From NCBI GenBank assembly GCA_963457665.1, contig OY735227.1, positions 47,973,252-48,037,251 of the forward strand: a stretch of DNA of 64,000 bases. Direction: 5' to 3'. Source of the stretch: Thysanoteuthis rhombus. Taxonomy: Eukaryota > Mollusca > Cephalopoda > Oegopsida > Thysanoteuthidae. The notes under the pieces are model-generated. The model saw only the letters and a list, made by a program, of their open reading frames with translations. It did no database searches and was not told where the DNA came from. Shown here in pieces: positions 45,994 to 55,276 of this stretch (the first letter of the stretch is position 1; every line of letters starts with the position of its first letter). The translations under genes were made by a program, and so were the position numbers.

Positions 45994-47639
45994 ATGAAAT
46001 CAGCTTTGAACAATAGTTTTATTACGAAAAATATACAATGTAGTGCATTTTATTATATTTTTGAAAACACTGTTAATACACTTATAGCATTACTCAATGT
46101 AAACACACTTGAAAGCATTAGTTCAATTGGTGTAAATGCTATTCTATTCATTTATAGCTTGCTTTTAATACATTACTAAATCCATTATACTGCAATGCTT
46201 AAGCCTGTTCCAAATGAAAAAATGTTAGAAACATTGGTTTTTATAGGAAAAAAGTTGTGGGTATGAATTTCAACAATGATTTCAGTACAATTACAACAAT
46301 ACTATAGAATTGTAACATGAAATCAGCTTTGAACAATAGTTTTATTACGAAAAATATACAATGTAGTGCATTTTATTATATTTTTGAAAACACTGTTAAT
46401 ACACTTATAGCATTACTCAATGTAAACACACTTGAAAGCATTAGTTCAATTGGTGTAAATCCTATTCTATTCATTTATAGCTTGCTTTTAATACATTACT
46501 AAATCCATTATACTGCAATGCTTAAGCCTGTTCCAAATGAAAAAATGTTAGAAACATTGGTTTTTATAGGAAAAAAGTTGTGTGTATGAATTTCAACTAT
46601 GATTTCAGTACAATTACAACAATACTATAGAATTGTATCATGAAATCAGCTTTGAACAATAGTTTTATTACGAAAAATATACAATGTAGTGCATTTTATT
46701 ATATTTTTGAAAACACTGTTAATACACTTATAGCATCACTCAATGTAAACACACTTGAAAGCATTAGTTCAATTGGTGTAAATCCTATTCTATTCATTTA
46801 TAGCTTGCTTTTAATACATTACTAAATCCATTATACTGCAATGCTTAAGCCTGTTCCAAATGAAAAAATGTTAGAAACCATGCTTTTTTATAAGGAAAAA
46901 GTTGTGTGTATGAATTTCAACTATGATTTCAGTACAATTACAACAATACTATAGAATTGTAACATGAAATCAGCTTTGAACAATAGTTTTATTACGAAAA
47001 ATATACAATGTAGTGCATTTTATTATATTTTTGAAAACACTGTTAATACACTTATAGCATCACTCAATGCAAACACACTTGAATGCTTTAGTTCAATTGG
47101 TGTAAATGCTATCCTATTCATTTATAGCTTGCTTTTAATACATTACTAAATCCATTATACTGCAATTCTTAAGCCTGTTCCAAATGAAAAAATGTTAGAA
47201 ACCATGCTTTTTATAGGAAAAAAGTTGTGTGTATGAATTTCAACTATGATTCCAGTACAATTACACCAATACTATAGAATTGCAATGTGAAATCAGCTTT
47301 GAACTTTTTTATTACTAAAAAATGCAATGTAATGCATTTTATTATATTTTTGAAAACACTGTCAATTCAATTATACACTTATAGCATTATTCAATGTAAA
47401 CACACTTGAAACAATTAGTTCAATTGGTGTAAATGCTCTACTATCCATTTATAGCTTGCTTTTAATATAAGATCAATTATACTGCAATGTTAAAGCGTTT
47501 TCCAAATGAAAAAATGTTAGAAACCATGGATTTTTATAGAAAAAAAGTTGTGAGTATCAGTTTCAACTATGATTTCAGTACAATTACAACAATACTATAG
47601 AATTGTAACATGAAATCAGCTTTGAACAATAGTTTTATT
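45994..47639 (+). repeat. Partial fourth copy of the 12-mer
   Basis: Monomers 45,994, 46,317, 46,640, 46,964 and the degenerate one near 47,285 follow the order of HOR monomers 39,224, 40,515, 40,838, 41,161 and 41,483, with three intermediate monomers missing. After 47,639 the similarity to the following HOR monomer stops abruptly within ATTACTAAAAA, which marks the edge of the homogenised array. Confidence 0.7.
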
Positions 47640-48442
47640 ACTAAAAACTGGAATGTGTTGCATTTTATCATCGTTTTAAAAACACTGTTAATTTAATTAT
47701 ACACATATATCATAGCATTATTCAATGTAAACACACTTGAAAACATTAGTTCAATTGGTGTAAATGCTATTCTATTGATTTAAAGCTTGTTTTTAATACA
47801 AAATCCATTATACTGCAATGCTCGAGCCTTTTCCAGATAAAAAATTTTAGAAACCATGGTTTTTATAGAAAAAATGATGTGTGTATCAGTTTCAACTATG
47901 ATATCAATACAATTATACCAATATTTAAGAATTTTCACATGAAATCAGCTTTGAGCAATAGTTTAATTACTAGAAACCTTAATGTTATGCATTTTATTAT
48001 ATTTCTGAAAACACTGTTTATTTAAGTATACACTCATATCATAGCATTATTCAATGTAAACACACTTGAAACCATTAGTTCAATTGGTGTAAATGCTATT
48101 TTATTTATAGCTTGCTTCTAATACTAGATCCATTATACTGCAATGTTTAAGCGTTTTCCAGATGAATAAATGTTAGAAACCATGGTTTTTATAAAAAAAA
48201 AGTTGTGTGTTTCAGTTTCAACTATGATTTCAATATGATTGCACCAATACTATAGAATTGTAACATGAAATCACATTTGAGCAATAGTTTCATCAGTAAA
48301 AAAAATGCAAAATAATGCATTTCATTATTTTTGAAAACACTGTTAATTCAATTATACACATAGCATTATTCAATGTCAACACACTTGAAACCATTAGTTC
48401 TAATGGTGTAAATGCTATTCTATTCATTTTTAGCTTGCTTTT
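47640..48442 (+). repeat. Decayed satellite monomers at the array edge
   Basis: From the monomer whose ATG lies at 47,610, satellite landmarks remain recognisable (ATGAAATCA at 47,610, 47,939 and 48,265; AATGTAAACACACTTGAAA; TAAATGCTATTCTATT) but with many substitutions and small indels. Spacing stretches to 329 and 326 bp, and the open frame is lost. Boxes such as TTTAATTATACACATATATC also appear. These monomers probably stopped exchanging with the core array, a pattern typical of satellite edges. Confidence 0.85.
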
Positions 48443-48469
48443 AATACATTACTATTTTAGTAATGTATT
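48443..48469. repeat. Perfect 12-bp inverted repeat (foldback) at the satellite border
   Basis: AATACATTACTA at 48,443-48,454 and its exact reverse complement TAGTAATGTATT at 48,458-48,469 flank a TTT loop. The left arm is the normal satellite box that precedes AATCCATTATACTGC. On the right, an inverted TAATGGA is followed by TTATACTGCAAT, so the normal order has been interrupted by an inverted short copy of the same box. This looks like a template-switch scar. It sits at the transition to the ~116-bp repeat array. Confidence 0.85.
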
Positions 48470-48479
48470 TTATTTATAA

Positions 48480-50150
48480 TGGATTATACTGCAATACACA
48501 AGCCTTTTACAGTCGAAAAAAGCCATTAGTTACTGATAATCAGGTAAATACACTTGAATACATCGATCGGAAGGCTGAAAATTCTGTATTCCTGATGATT
48601 TTATGGTTAACCCTATATTATCTAATATACAGCCAATATGTTATACTGAAAACTAGTTTCATATATTTAAAAACATTATTTTGAAGCTGAAAAATCTGTG
48701 TTTTTGCTGTTAGTTTTTACTTCACATTTTAATAAACCTTCTTTACAACCAACATTTAACGCTAAAAAATAGGTTAATACACTTTAAAACAATGATTTGA
48801 ATGCTGAAAACGCTGTGTTTATCCTGATTCCGTTAGTTTCCACACTTCATCCAATCTGATTTACACTCAACATTCAATGCTGAAAATTAGGTAAAAACAC
48901 TTGGGAACAACAATCTGAAAGCTGAAAATGCAATGTTTATGGTGATTTGGTTTGTTCTCACTGTTTAATAAATCTGTTTCACCGACAAGTTTTGCAACTG
49001 AAAATTAGGTAAATACACTCAGAAACAACAATTTCAATGCTGAAAATACAGTGTTCCTGCTGATTTTTTATGTTTTACCCCATATCATCTACTACACAGT
49101 AAACATTTAATTCTGAAAACTAGGTAAATACATTTGAAAACATTGATTTCAAAGCTGAAAATGCTATGGCTTGTTTTTACACTTTATCAAATCTATTTGA
49201 AAGCCAACATTTAATACTTGGAATTAAGTAAAGAAATTAAAACATTGATTTCGAAGCTAGGAATGCTTTTTATGTGCTGATTTGGTATGTTTTCACACAT
49301 TATAGAATCTATTTTAAAGTCAAGATTTAATGTTTGAAATTAATCAAATACATTTGGACACATTATTTTAAGCTGAAAATGCTGTATTCACGTTTGGTTT
49401 GTTTTTACACTTTATCAAATCTATTTTAAAGCCAACATTCAATACTCAAAACTAGTTAAATACACTTGAAATTATTGATTTCAGAGCTGAAAATGCTGTT
49501 TTCATGCTCATTTGGTTTGTTTTGACACTTTATTAAATCTATTTTACAGCCAACATTTAATTCTGAAAATTGGGTGAATACACTTTAAAACATTGATTTC
49601 AAAGCTGAAAATGTTTTTTTTTTTCTGATTTGGTCTGTTTTGACATTTTATAAAATCCCCTTCACAGCCAACATCTAATACTGAAAACTAGGTAAATACT
49701 CTTGAAAACATAAATTTCAAAGCTGAAAATTCTGTTTATGCTTATTTGGTTTGTTTTGACACTTTTGTATAATCAATTATACAGCAAACATTTAATACTA
49801 AAATTTGTTTAGCACACTTGAAAACATTGATTTCAAACCTTAAAATGCTCCGTTTATTCTGATTTAGTTTGTTTTCACACTATAGAAAATATATTTTACA
49901 GCCAACACTTAATACTGAAAATTAGGTAAATACACTTGAAAACATGGATTTCAAAGCTGAAAATGCTGTGTTTATGTTGCTTTGGTTTGTTTTAACATTT
50001 TATAATGTCCATTTAGTCAACATCTAATACAGAAAACTAGTTAGATACACTGGAAAACATTGATTTCAAAGCTGAAAATTCTGTGTGTTATGCTGATTTG
50101 GTTTGTTTTGACAGAATATAAAATCTATTATACAGCAAGAATTTGATATT
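48480..50150 (+). repeat. Diverged tandem array, ~116-bp period, about 14 units
   Basis: The box (A)GGTAAATACACTTGAAAAC recurs at about 48,543, 48,656 (weak), 48,772, 48,890, 49,009, 49,123, 49,228, 49,343, 49,455, 49,573, 49,691, 49,807, 49,925 and 50,040. Spacing is 105-119 bp. Each unit then runs through ATTTCAAAGCTGAAAATGCT, TGATTTGGTTTGTTTT, ACACTTTATAAAATCTATTT and ACAGCCAACATTTAATACTG. Units are clearly diverged from each other, so the array is older than the neighbouring one. The order of boxes matches part of the 320-bp satellite monomer. No coding potential is evident. Confidence 0.85.
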
Positions 50151-50477
50151 CGTTTTGTGGGTAACCTCTTCAGTAGGAAAATGAATAGTATGATGGATGG
50201 TTGAGAGACAAGGAATTAGGTCTCCTCATGGTTTCGTGTGTAGCGCGCTTGCAGCCCTGTAGATGTAGCAGGAATAAAGGATAATGTACGAAGAGAATGT
50301 GCACCAAGTATGAATGCATTGATGAAACAAAGTGAAAAGAAATCATACAAGTATTTTGGTTAGACAAATAAGACGTACGTTTAATACAAGGACATAAATG
50401 ACAAATGAAAATTAAGTCCATATAAGAATAACATAAATCTGATCGATCATGTAAAGTGATGAGAAGCGATAGCGAAA
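50151..50477. other. Intergenic, nothing recognised
   Basis: Single-copy-looking sequence immediately right of the tandem arrays. A minus-strand open frame of 83 codons (50,170-50,421) has no recognisable domain and no splice context I trust. I see no repeat, RNA gene or regulatory signal that I can support. Confidence 0.5.
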
Positions 50478-50612
50478 GTTTTTTTCTAACATTAACACCC
50501 GTTTTTTACTTTGCCCCCAACCCCTTTTAAAATATTATCCCTTTTTTACTTTCTCCTCCATTTTTCATATTAGCACCCCACTTTTTCAACATTAGTCCCC
50601 CTATTTTTCTAA
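50478..50612. repeat. Pyrimidine-rich degenerate minisatellite
   Basis: The plus strand is strongly C/T-biased. A motif of roughly 28-33 bp resembling TTTTTCAACATTAGCACCCC recurs about four to five times: TTCTAACATTAACACCCG, TTTTAAAATATTATCCC, TTTTTCATATTAGCACCCC and TTTTTCAACATTAGTCCCCC. The minus-strand open frame across it (50,527-50,709) has repetitive composition and is not supported as a gene. Confidence 0.55.
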
Positions 50613-51929
50613 CAGTGTAAATTTTGGAAAATGCAGGTGCATTTTCGAAGATACAAAAGTAAAGCAGTGTGGATTCAGGGTCAACGATTTCGCAAACCAC
50701 TGACTTCAAGTGGTGTTAATTGCCAGAGAAAAACCTGTGTAAATTCAGAATAATCAATGAAGACAAGTCCTTAAAAAATGAGGAGCGTTTTTGCTGACTC
50801 GCAAACCTATTCGGACGAAACGATTGTCCTCAGTGGTGTTTGTCGCTAGAAACAGCATTTGTTTATTTTCGTTGCTTAATCAATTGATATCTTGAGCATG
50901 CGACGTCTGTTATCGAAATATTATGACCTTTCACATAAAAAGCCAACTGAGTACACTATGAAGTTAGAGCGCAGTCATCACTTTCACCCAGAGAGGAAGG
51001 TCGTCCACTTTTCTTTTGCACCCCAGTCACCTTTCCAGTCCTCTGTCCGTTTTTCTCGCCTTGTACCATGCGATACCGTGTAGCATTCTGTAAGATCTCT
51101 CATAAATTTCAGAACCCCCAAGTTGTACAATAGAGAAAAGGACAAATTAACAAGATGCTAAATTGTAACCCCGGTATTTTTCTCCTTTTTCGTCTCTGTA
51201 ACTTTACGCCTTTACCTCAGACACGCAGGTCACGGGTCTTACCTTTTAACTGCCACATCATACGCAATAAATAAAATAAATAAAAAGCCGTTTACAGCCT
51301 GTGGTCAACAGAGTACACCGAGAGGCAAAGGAGCAATCATCACGATTTTAATTTATCTATCTTTCTATTTCTTTTTTGGCCAGCATTTTTAACCGCCCGT
51401 TAGGCCTGGTATTTAGTCTAGTTACGTTGATACACCGTTATGGATTCCTATCAGTCTTTTATAGTAATTTGTTTTGAATGGACTTTTTATTTAATAATTC
51501 TAATAGGTTTCAATATCATAAGCAAGCTTATATTGTTAAAATAATGTGCCGGCTAATTTGATTTAATAATAGAGCGTAAAACATATTTTTTAAATACTGG
51601 GGCCTGCGAGCCATGCCTAGAACAAAATAAAGGTCCTTGATAAAAAAGACTTGGGCGTATTGTTCAATTCTACGTATTTATTTACCCGTCCAAGGTGACA
51701 TCATGATATTTACTCTGTGATTTTAGCTCTATTTTTCCAACGATTTTAGCCAATCTTTATCTATTTTCTACACATTTTAGATGAATCTAACTAACTATTA
51801 GAAATAGCCATAAGAAATCTATCATTGTTTTTTCAGTGCATCTTGGCGTTTTTTGACATTTTTCAGGTCGATTTAGCACAAAGAAAGTCAACACTGGGGT
51901 TGACACTCTTAGTAAACACCCTAGGAACT
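50613..51929. other. Intergenic, weak internal duplications only
   Basis: No gene recognised. Two pairs of weakly similar stretches can be seen. TCGCAAACC...CAGTGGTGTT occurs twice (about 50,690-50,760 and 50,800-50,870). AAAAAGCC...GAGTACAC...TCATCAC also occurs twice (about 50,936-50,985 and 51,282-51,345). They may be old copies of a dispersed repeat. The 63-codon frame at 50,892-51,083 has no recognisable domain. Confidence 0.4.
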
Positions 51930-52135
51930 GACTCATGCTGAGCTGAAATTTGGATTATTGTACTAACTTGTATAAAATTTGAGATTTGACGCATGAACGA
52001 ACTTATTTAAAATAGAAACTTGGCCAATTGTACTGATGTAAAATAGACCTTGGCGTATATATTGACTTATTCAAAATAAAAATAAAACTTGCCGTTTATA
52101 CTAACCTATGTGAAATAGAAACTTGATTAGTGCGA
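51930..52135 (+). repeat. Degenerate minisatellite, ~45-50-bp units
   Basis: The phrases ACTTGGCCAATTGTACTGA, CTTGGCGTATATATTGAC and ACTTGCCGTTTATACTAACC alternate with TTATTTAAAATAGAA, TTATTCAAAATAAAA and CTATGTGAAATAGAA, giving four or so units with about 45-50-bp spacing. Single related phrases also occur outside the cluster, near 51,650 (CTTGGGCGTATTGTTCAATT) and 52,893 (CTTGGGGTATATTCTAAG). This suggests a wider family. Confidence 0.5.
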
Positions 52136-52369
52136 ATCATTCGTTCCAAAACCGCACTGTACAATGTCTTACTATAATTTCATATGTTTGTTTTTGTCAA
52201 ACTCTCAGAGCTGACTTTATTATCGTAATTAGACAGATCTGGAATTCAAGACGTATGAATTTAAGACATAAATAACGGAGAGAGTGGAAAAGAGAGAGTG
52301 ATTCCGTGACCTCATGTTCTCTTCAACTTGCGTTTTCGAGTTCTCAATATTTTTTTTGTGAAATTTTTG

Positions 52370-52370
<1 letters not shown>

Positions 52371-52425
<55 letters not shown>

Positions 52426-52471
52426 TATACACATATATATATATATATATATATACATAAGTATACATATA
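52371..52471. repeat. TA microsatellite
   Basis: An uninterrupted (TA)n run is followed by TATACACATA-interrupted TA repeats. Open frames on both strands here (tyrosine/isoleucine-rich) are artefacts of the dinucleotide repeat. Confidence 0.97.
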
Positions 52472-53119
52472 TTTTTTTATTCAGGCTGAGTAGGCCTTCC
52501 TTTCCTCTTTTGCTTTTGATGCTAGTGATAGAGTAACCATTTCTTCCTTTTTTCAAACACTTATTGTTGAGTTTTGACTTGATTTTCGTATGCAACGATG
52601 ACCGATGGCAAATTCACTCCCACTACTAAAGCCCGACCCAGGTTTTACTTAAATACGCAAATCCCATTTACAGAAGCTATCATTAAAGGAGTAAGTTTGA
52701 AATAATAATGTTTGGAGAAATGGATTTTGTTTTGTTTACTTTTTAGATTTTAATGAAGCAAAAGAGTTTGACCTTAGTGCGGCCAAGCTTGTTCAACTAA
52801 TACTTTGTTTCAGTAACTTCTATATCATCAAAACACGTACTAACAAAGCCACACTATTGAGTATATTCATACACCAACTTATGCAAAATTGAATCTTGGG
52901 GTATATTCTAAGTTATACTGTGCATATCAAGCTTTATTTACTGTAATTTGCATGATGAGAGTTTATCCTCGAAGAGTTTTTTTTAAAAAGCAGCAAATGG
53001 TTCATGTCTGAATTCAGCATGGCGTAAATGGAGACCATTTATGCTGTTGGTTATTGTTTTAATGCTTAAAAAGTGGACCATAATATCCATACCACTGGAA
53101 TTAATGCATCATCCGACCT
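52472..53119. other. Intergenic, nothing recognised
   Basis: AT-rich sequence with no supported gene. It contains one phrase related to the minisatellite at 51,930 (about 52,870-52,920). Confidence 0.4.
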
Positions 53120-53600
53120 ATATTGAGTATCCAGTCGAAGACATGCAGGGGCAGTAACATTTCTGAAATCACATTGAAGGCTTATTGTAAGGAATTGTTC
53201 AAAGGACTTTACTGAGTAGAAAGTATCTGGTCGAAGACATGCAGGGGCAGCAACATTTCTGAAATCACATTGAAGGCTTATTGTAAGGAATTGTTCAAAG
53301 GACTTTACTGAGTAGAAAGTATCTGGTCGAAGACATGCAGGGGCAGCAACATTTCTGAAATCACATTGAAGGCTTATTGTAAGGAATTGTTCAAAGGACT
53401 TTACTGAGTAGAAAGTATCTGGTCGAAGACATGCAGGGGCAGCAACATTTCTGAAATCACATTGAAGGCTTATTGTAAGGAATTGTTCAAAGGACTTTAC
53501 TGAGTAGAAAGTATCTGGTCGAAGACATGCAGGGGCAGCAACATTTCTGAAATCACATTGAAATAAGGAATTGTTCAAAGGACTTTACTGAGTAGAAAAA
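53120..53600. repeat. 96-bp minisatellite, five copies, open on the minus strand
   Basis: TCGAAGACATGCAGGGGCAG recurs at 53,135, 53,231, 53,327, 53,423 and 53,519, an exact 96-bp period. The middle copies are almost identical. The first is diverged at its left end and the last has an 8-bp deletion. Because 96 is 32 codons, the minus strand stays open for 170 codons (53,578 to 53,066), giving a 32-residue repeat containing CDFRNVAAPACLRPDTFYS and SFEQFLTISL. There is no recognised domain, signal peptide or clear splice context. It is more likely a non-coding minisatellite whose frame is preserved by its length, but a repetitive exon is not excluded. Confidence 0.9.
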
Positions 53601-53994
53601 AGTCTAGGGACACTGTTTACAAGTAAAATGTTCACTTAGTTATTTTGACTCAAAGGCCCTTCTAATATGTCCAAGTGATTCAATTAGTCGAATCGAAAAT
53701 TTCTACTAAATAAAACGCTCCGATCTGAAATGTTTATACTACTCTTTCCATCTGTCTCTCTACACTATCTCAAAGAATTTTGAATGAATTTCAATGTAAT
53801 TTTGTGAAAGGGTGGGTTGTAATTTACGAAAGAAGTAATAATATTTTGGAGCGGATTCATTTGAAATCATTATTATATCAAAACACCTTTCCATCTAATA
53901 TACAGTAATAAAACCCCCATTTGTCTCCCAACAATTTCTTTCCATCAACTACTATCCGGGCATTTCTGTAATTTTCACTATTTTTCCTTTACCA
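53601..53994. other. Intergenic, nothing recognised
   Basis: AT-rich sequence without a supported gene, RNA or repeat. Confidence 0.4.
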
Positions 53995-54126
53995 CATATA
54001 TTTATATATATGCATATGTGTGTATGTGCGTATATATATATATATATATATATGTAGAGAGAGAGAGAGAGAGGAGAAAGAGAGGAGAGAGAGTGAGGAG
54101 AGAGAGAGGGGAAGTGAGAGAAGGGG
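53995..54126. repeat. Compound TA / GA microsatellite
   Basis: An imperfect TATG/TGTG stretch leads into a (TA)n run and then into a (GA)n/GGAGA purine tract of about 70 bp. Minus-strand open frames rich in Ser/Leu/Tyr here are composition artefacts. Confidence 0.95.
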
Positions 54127-54170
54127 GAACAAGTATTCGGACAAATACAAAACGTTAATTTCATAAACTT
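54127..54170. mobile_element. Possible end fragment of a second Tc1-like element
   Basis: AACAAGTATTCGGACAAATA followed by TTAATTTCATAAACTTTAA resembles the left end of the Tc1-like element 200 bp further on (AAAAAGTATTCAGACACATT then GATTTCATGCTTTAATA). The outer part, where the terminal repeat should start, is replaced by the GA tract. Only one end is visible. Confidence 0.35.
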
Positions 54171-54363
54171 TAAATTTAAACAGGTGATGTATTTCGTACA
54201 TGACTTCAAATTTTTACGCTACTGTTGTCTGTGATGGTTGGTGATACATTTGGATATAGACTTGATTACTTAAAAAATACATATTTCCAAATATACCATT
54301 CAGAATAAAATAAAAACGAAAGTAACGGTGGAAAAAAGTATTCAGACACATTGATTTCATGCT

Positions 54364-54590
54364 TTAATACTCAGTTGCATAGACCTGGTTTACAATTACT
54401 GCTAGGAGACGTTTTTCGTAACCCTTCACAAGCCTCCCTCCGCTCCATTCTTTTGAAATCTTGGCCAACTCCTTCTTGCAAAAGACCTTCAAATCATAAA
54501 TGTTTCTGGTATCCCTCTGATGAATTTGATCTTTCAAGCACTGCCATATATTTTCAATTGAATTCAAGTCAGGAGATTGACTAGGCCACT
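54364..54590 (-). pseudogene. Tc1-type transposase, C-terminal fragment
   Basis: The minus strand reads LQWPSQSPDLNSIENIWQ, then residues ending KRLLAVIVNQVYATEY and a stop. The motif SPDxNxIENxW carries the glutamate of the DDE triad of Tc1 transposases (established family knowledge), and the tail LxxSYxxRLxAVIxxxGxxTxY is also characteristic. The fragment covers only the last 70-75 residues. Upstream on the same strand the frame is broken and the catalytic aspartates are missing. Confidence 0.85.
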
Positions 54591-54689
54591 GCAGAACTAT
54601 TCACGAGTTATTTTAGATGTATTGCACACAAAAAAAATCAGCTTCCAAATTATTTCAATTTTGATTTTTAATGTTCTTCCAAAATAACT

Positions 54690-55081
54690 AGGCTTCACTA
54701 CGAGTAAACTCCACCCGAGAATCTCGTGCATTTTTCAGCAAAGGTTTATTCCGTGGCGCACTAGATTCTAATCAATTCTAGTGTAGTTTATTATTAATAG
54801 TTGTTTTAGTAACTGATGTACCATCTGTTCTCAAATCATCTTAGATCTGCTTTCGAGTTACCATTGGATTCGCTTTGACTGTTCTTAGCATTTTTCGAGT
54901 TGCTCGTGGAGAAATTTTGAAGAGCCAGTCCAAGGGAAGTTTTGGTGGTACCAAACTTCTTCCACTTCAGAAGAATCGATTCAATGGTACTGAACCAGAT
55001 ATTCAAGCTCTTGACAATGACCTTCATTATGTTGCATACAGTTGCTTTATCATTACATTTTGTTTTTGGTTGAGAGCTCAT
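54690..55081 (-). pseudogene. Tc1-type transposase, N-terminal DNA-binding fragment
   Basis: The 81-codon frame 55,081-54,836 starts MSSQPKTKCNDKATVCNIMK and contains an HTH-like segment ending KKFGTT, typical of the first DNA-binding domain of Tc1 transposases. Reading on past a stop-containing stretch gives TTINNKLH and APRNKPLLKNARDSRVEFTR, the conserved region before the catalytic core. Substitutions, stops and an internal deletion make it a pseudogene. Confidence 0.75.
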
Positions 55082-55276
55082 TTATTTCATCATGACGTAT
55101 CAAGATGGTAAAATTAGTGAATGACAGCTGTGATCAAACCGTAACTTATTTAAGTCTTAATGGAAAATTTCAAAAGTTTCGATGCAGGTACAGAAAGGTT
55201 TGGATCTGCATTCCTCCATAGGAAAACATTTTCCTGATGAATTCTCATAGTGTTCAAATACTTTTTTCCGTCGATA

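Larger units (their letters stand above)
1..47639 (+). repeat. Satellite array, ~320-bp monomer, about 150 tandem copies
   Basis: A single head-to-tail tandem array fills the left three quarters of the window and is cut by its left edge. Landmarks recur every 317 or 323 bp, for example ATGAAATCAGCTTTGAACAA at 271, 588, 905, 1,228 and so on to 47,610. All copies have the same orientation. The 317/323 difference is a 6-bp presence/absence (AAGCCT-like) after the CAATGCTT box. Each monomer is AT-rich and has no terminal inverted repeats. Most monomers hold a 61-codon open frame starting at the landmark ATG and encoding a hydrophobic peptide (MKSALNNSFIT...LLLIHY). Because 317 and 323 are both 2 modulo 3, frames do not join across monomers, and some copies lose the ATG or gain early stops. 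I read it as satellite DNA, not a gene cluster. The family is not one I recognise by name. Confidence 0.97.
22136..47639 (+). repeat. Satellite subfamily B block
   Basis: About 79 monomers, nearly all 322-323 bp, share CTCAATGTAAACAC, AATTGGTGTAAAT, TTACGAAAAATATAC and GATTTCAGTACAATT. The switch from A is abrupt: 21,813 is pure A, 22,136 already B-like, 22,459 A-like in its middle, and from 22,783 B dominates. Local runs of nearly identical monomers occur, such as 28,260, 28,583 and 28,906, which share ACTCTTGAAAGC and CAATTGTTAAGCC. Confidence 0.9.
54325..55274 (-). mobile_element. Internally deleted Tc1/mariner-type DNA transposon
   Basis: The 950-bp element is flanked by TA dinucleotides at 54,323-54,324 and 55,275-55,276. 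Its terminal inverted repeats share GGAAAAAAGTATT plus most of the outer bases (ACGGTGG left, TCGACGG as reverse complement of the right). Minus-strand translation gives an N-terminal helix-turn-helix segment (55,081-54,836; STIESILLKWKKFGTTKTS), then a part resembling the usual RxxxxLHxxGLxSRxPRxKPLL region (about 54,815-54,690). It then resumes at the C-terminus (WPSQSPDLNSIENIW to ATEY). The block holding the first two catalytic aspartates is absent, so this copy cannot transpose itself. Full-length Tc1 elements are usually somewhat longer. Confidence 0.88.

Noticed and set aside
271-47149. More than 100 small genes encoding a 60-90-residue membrane peptide
   Set aside because: They are repeats of one frame within satellite monomers. 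Variation is mostly non-synonymous, several copies have lost starts or gained stops, and no ribosome-binding, splice or promoter context is maintained separately from the whole monomer.
1-47639. CRISPR array or other prokaryotic repeat-spacer system
   Set aside because: Repeats are contiguous ~320-bp monomers without unique spacers, and the flanking DNA is eukaryotic (spliced haemocyanin, LINE, Tc1).
48463-48684. 73-codon frame starting in the foldback
   Set aside because: Chance frame across the border of two AT-rich tandem repeats; no domain or context.
52229-52595. Tyrosine/isoleucine-rich proteins on both strands
   Set aside because: Direct translation of the (TA)n microsatellite; mirror frames on both strands.
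53952-54209. Ser/Leu-rich secreted-looking peptides on the minus strand
   Set aside because: Translation of the GA/TA compound microsatellite.
54875-55111. Plus-strand 78-codon frame
   Set aside because: Antisense shadow of the minus-strand Tc1 transposase N-terminal fragment.
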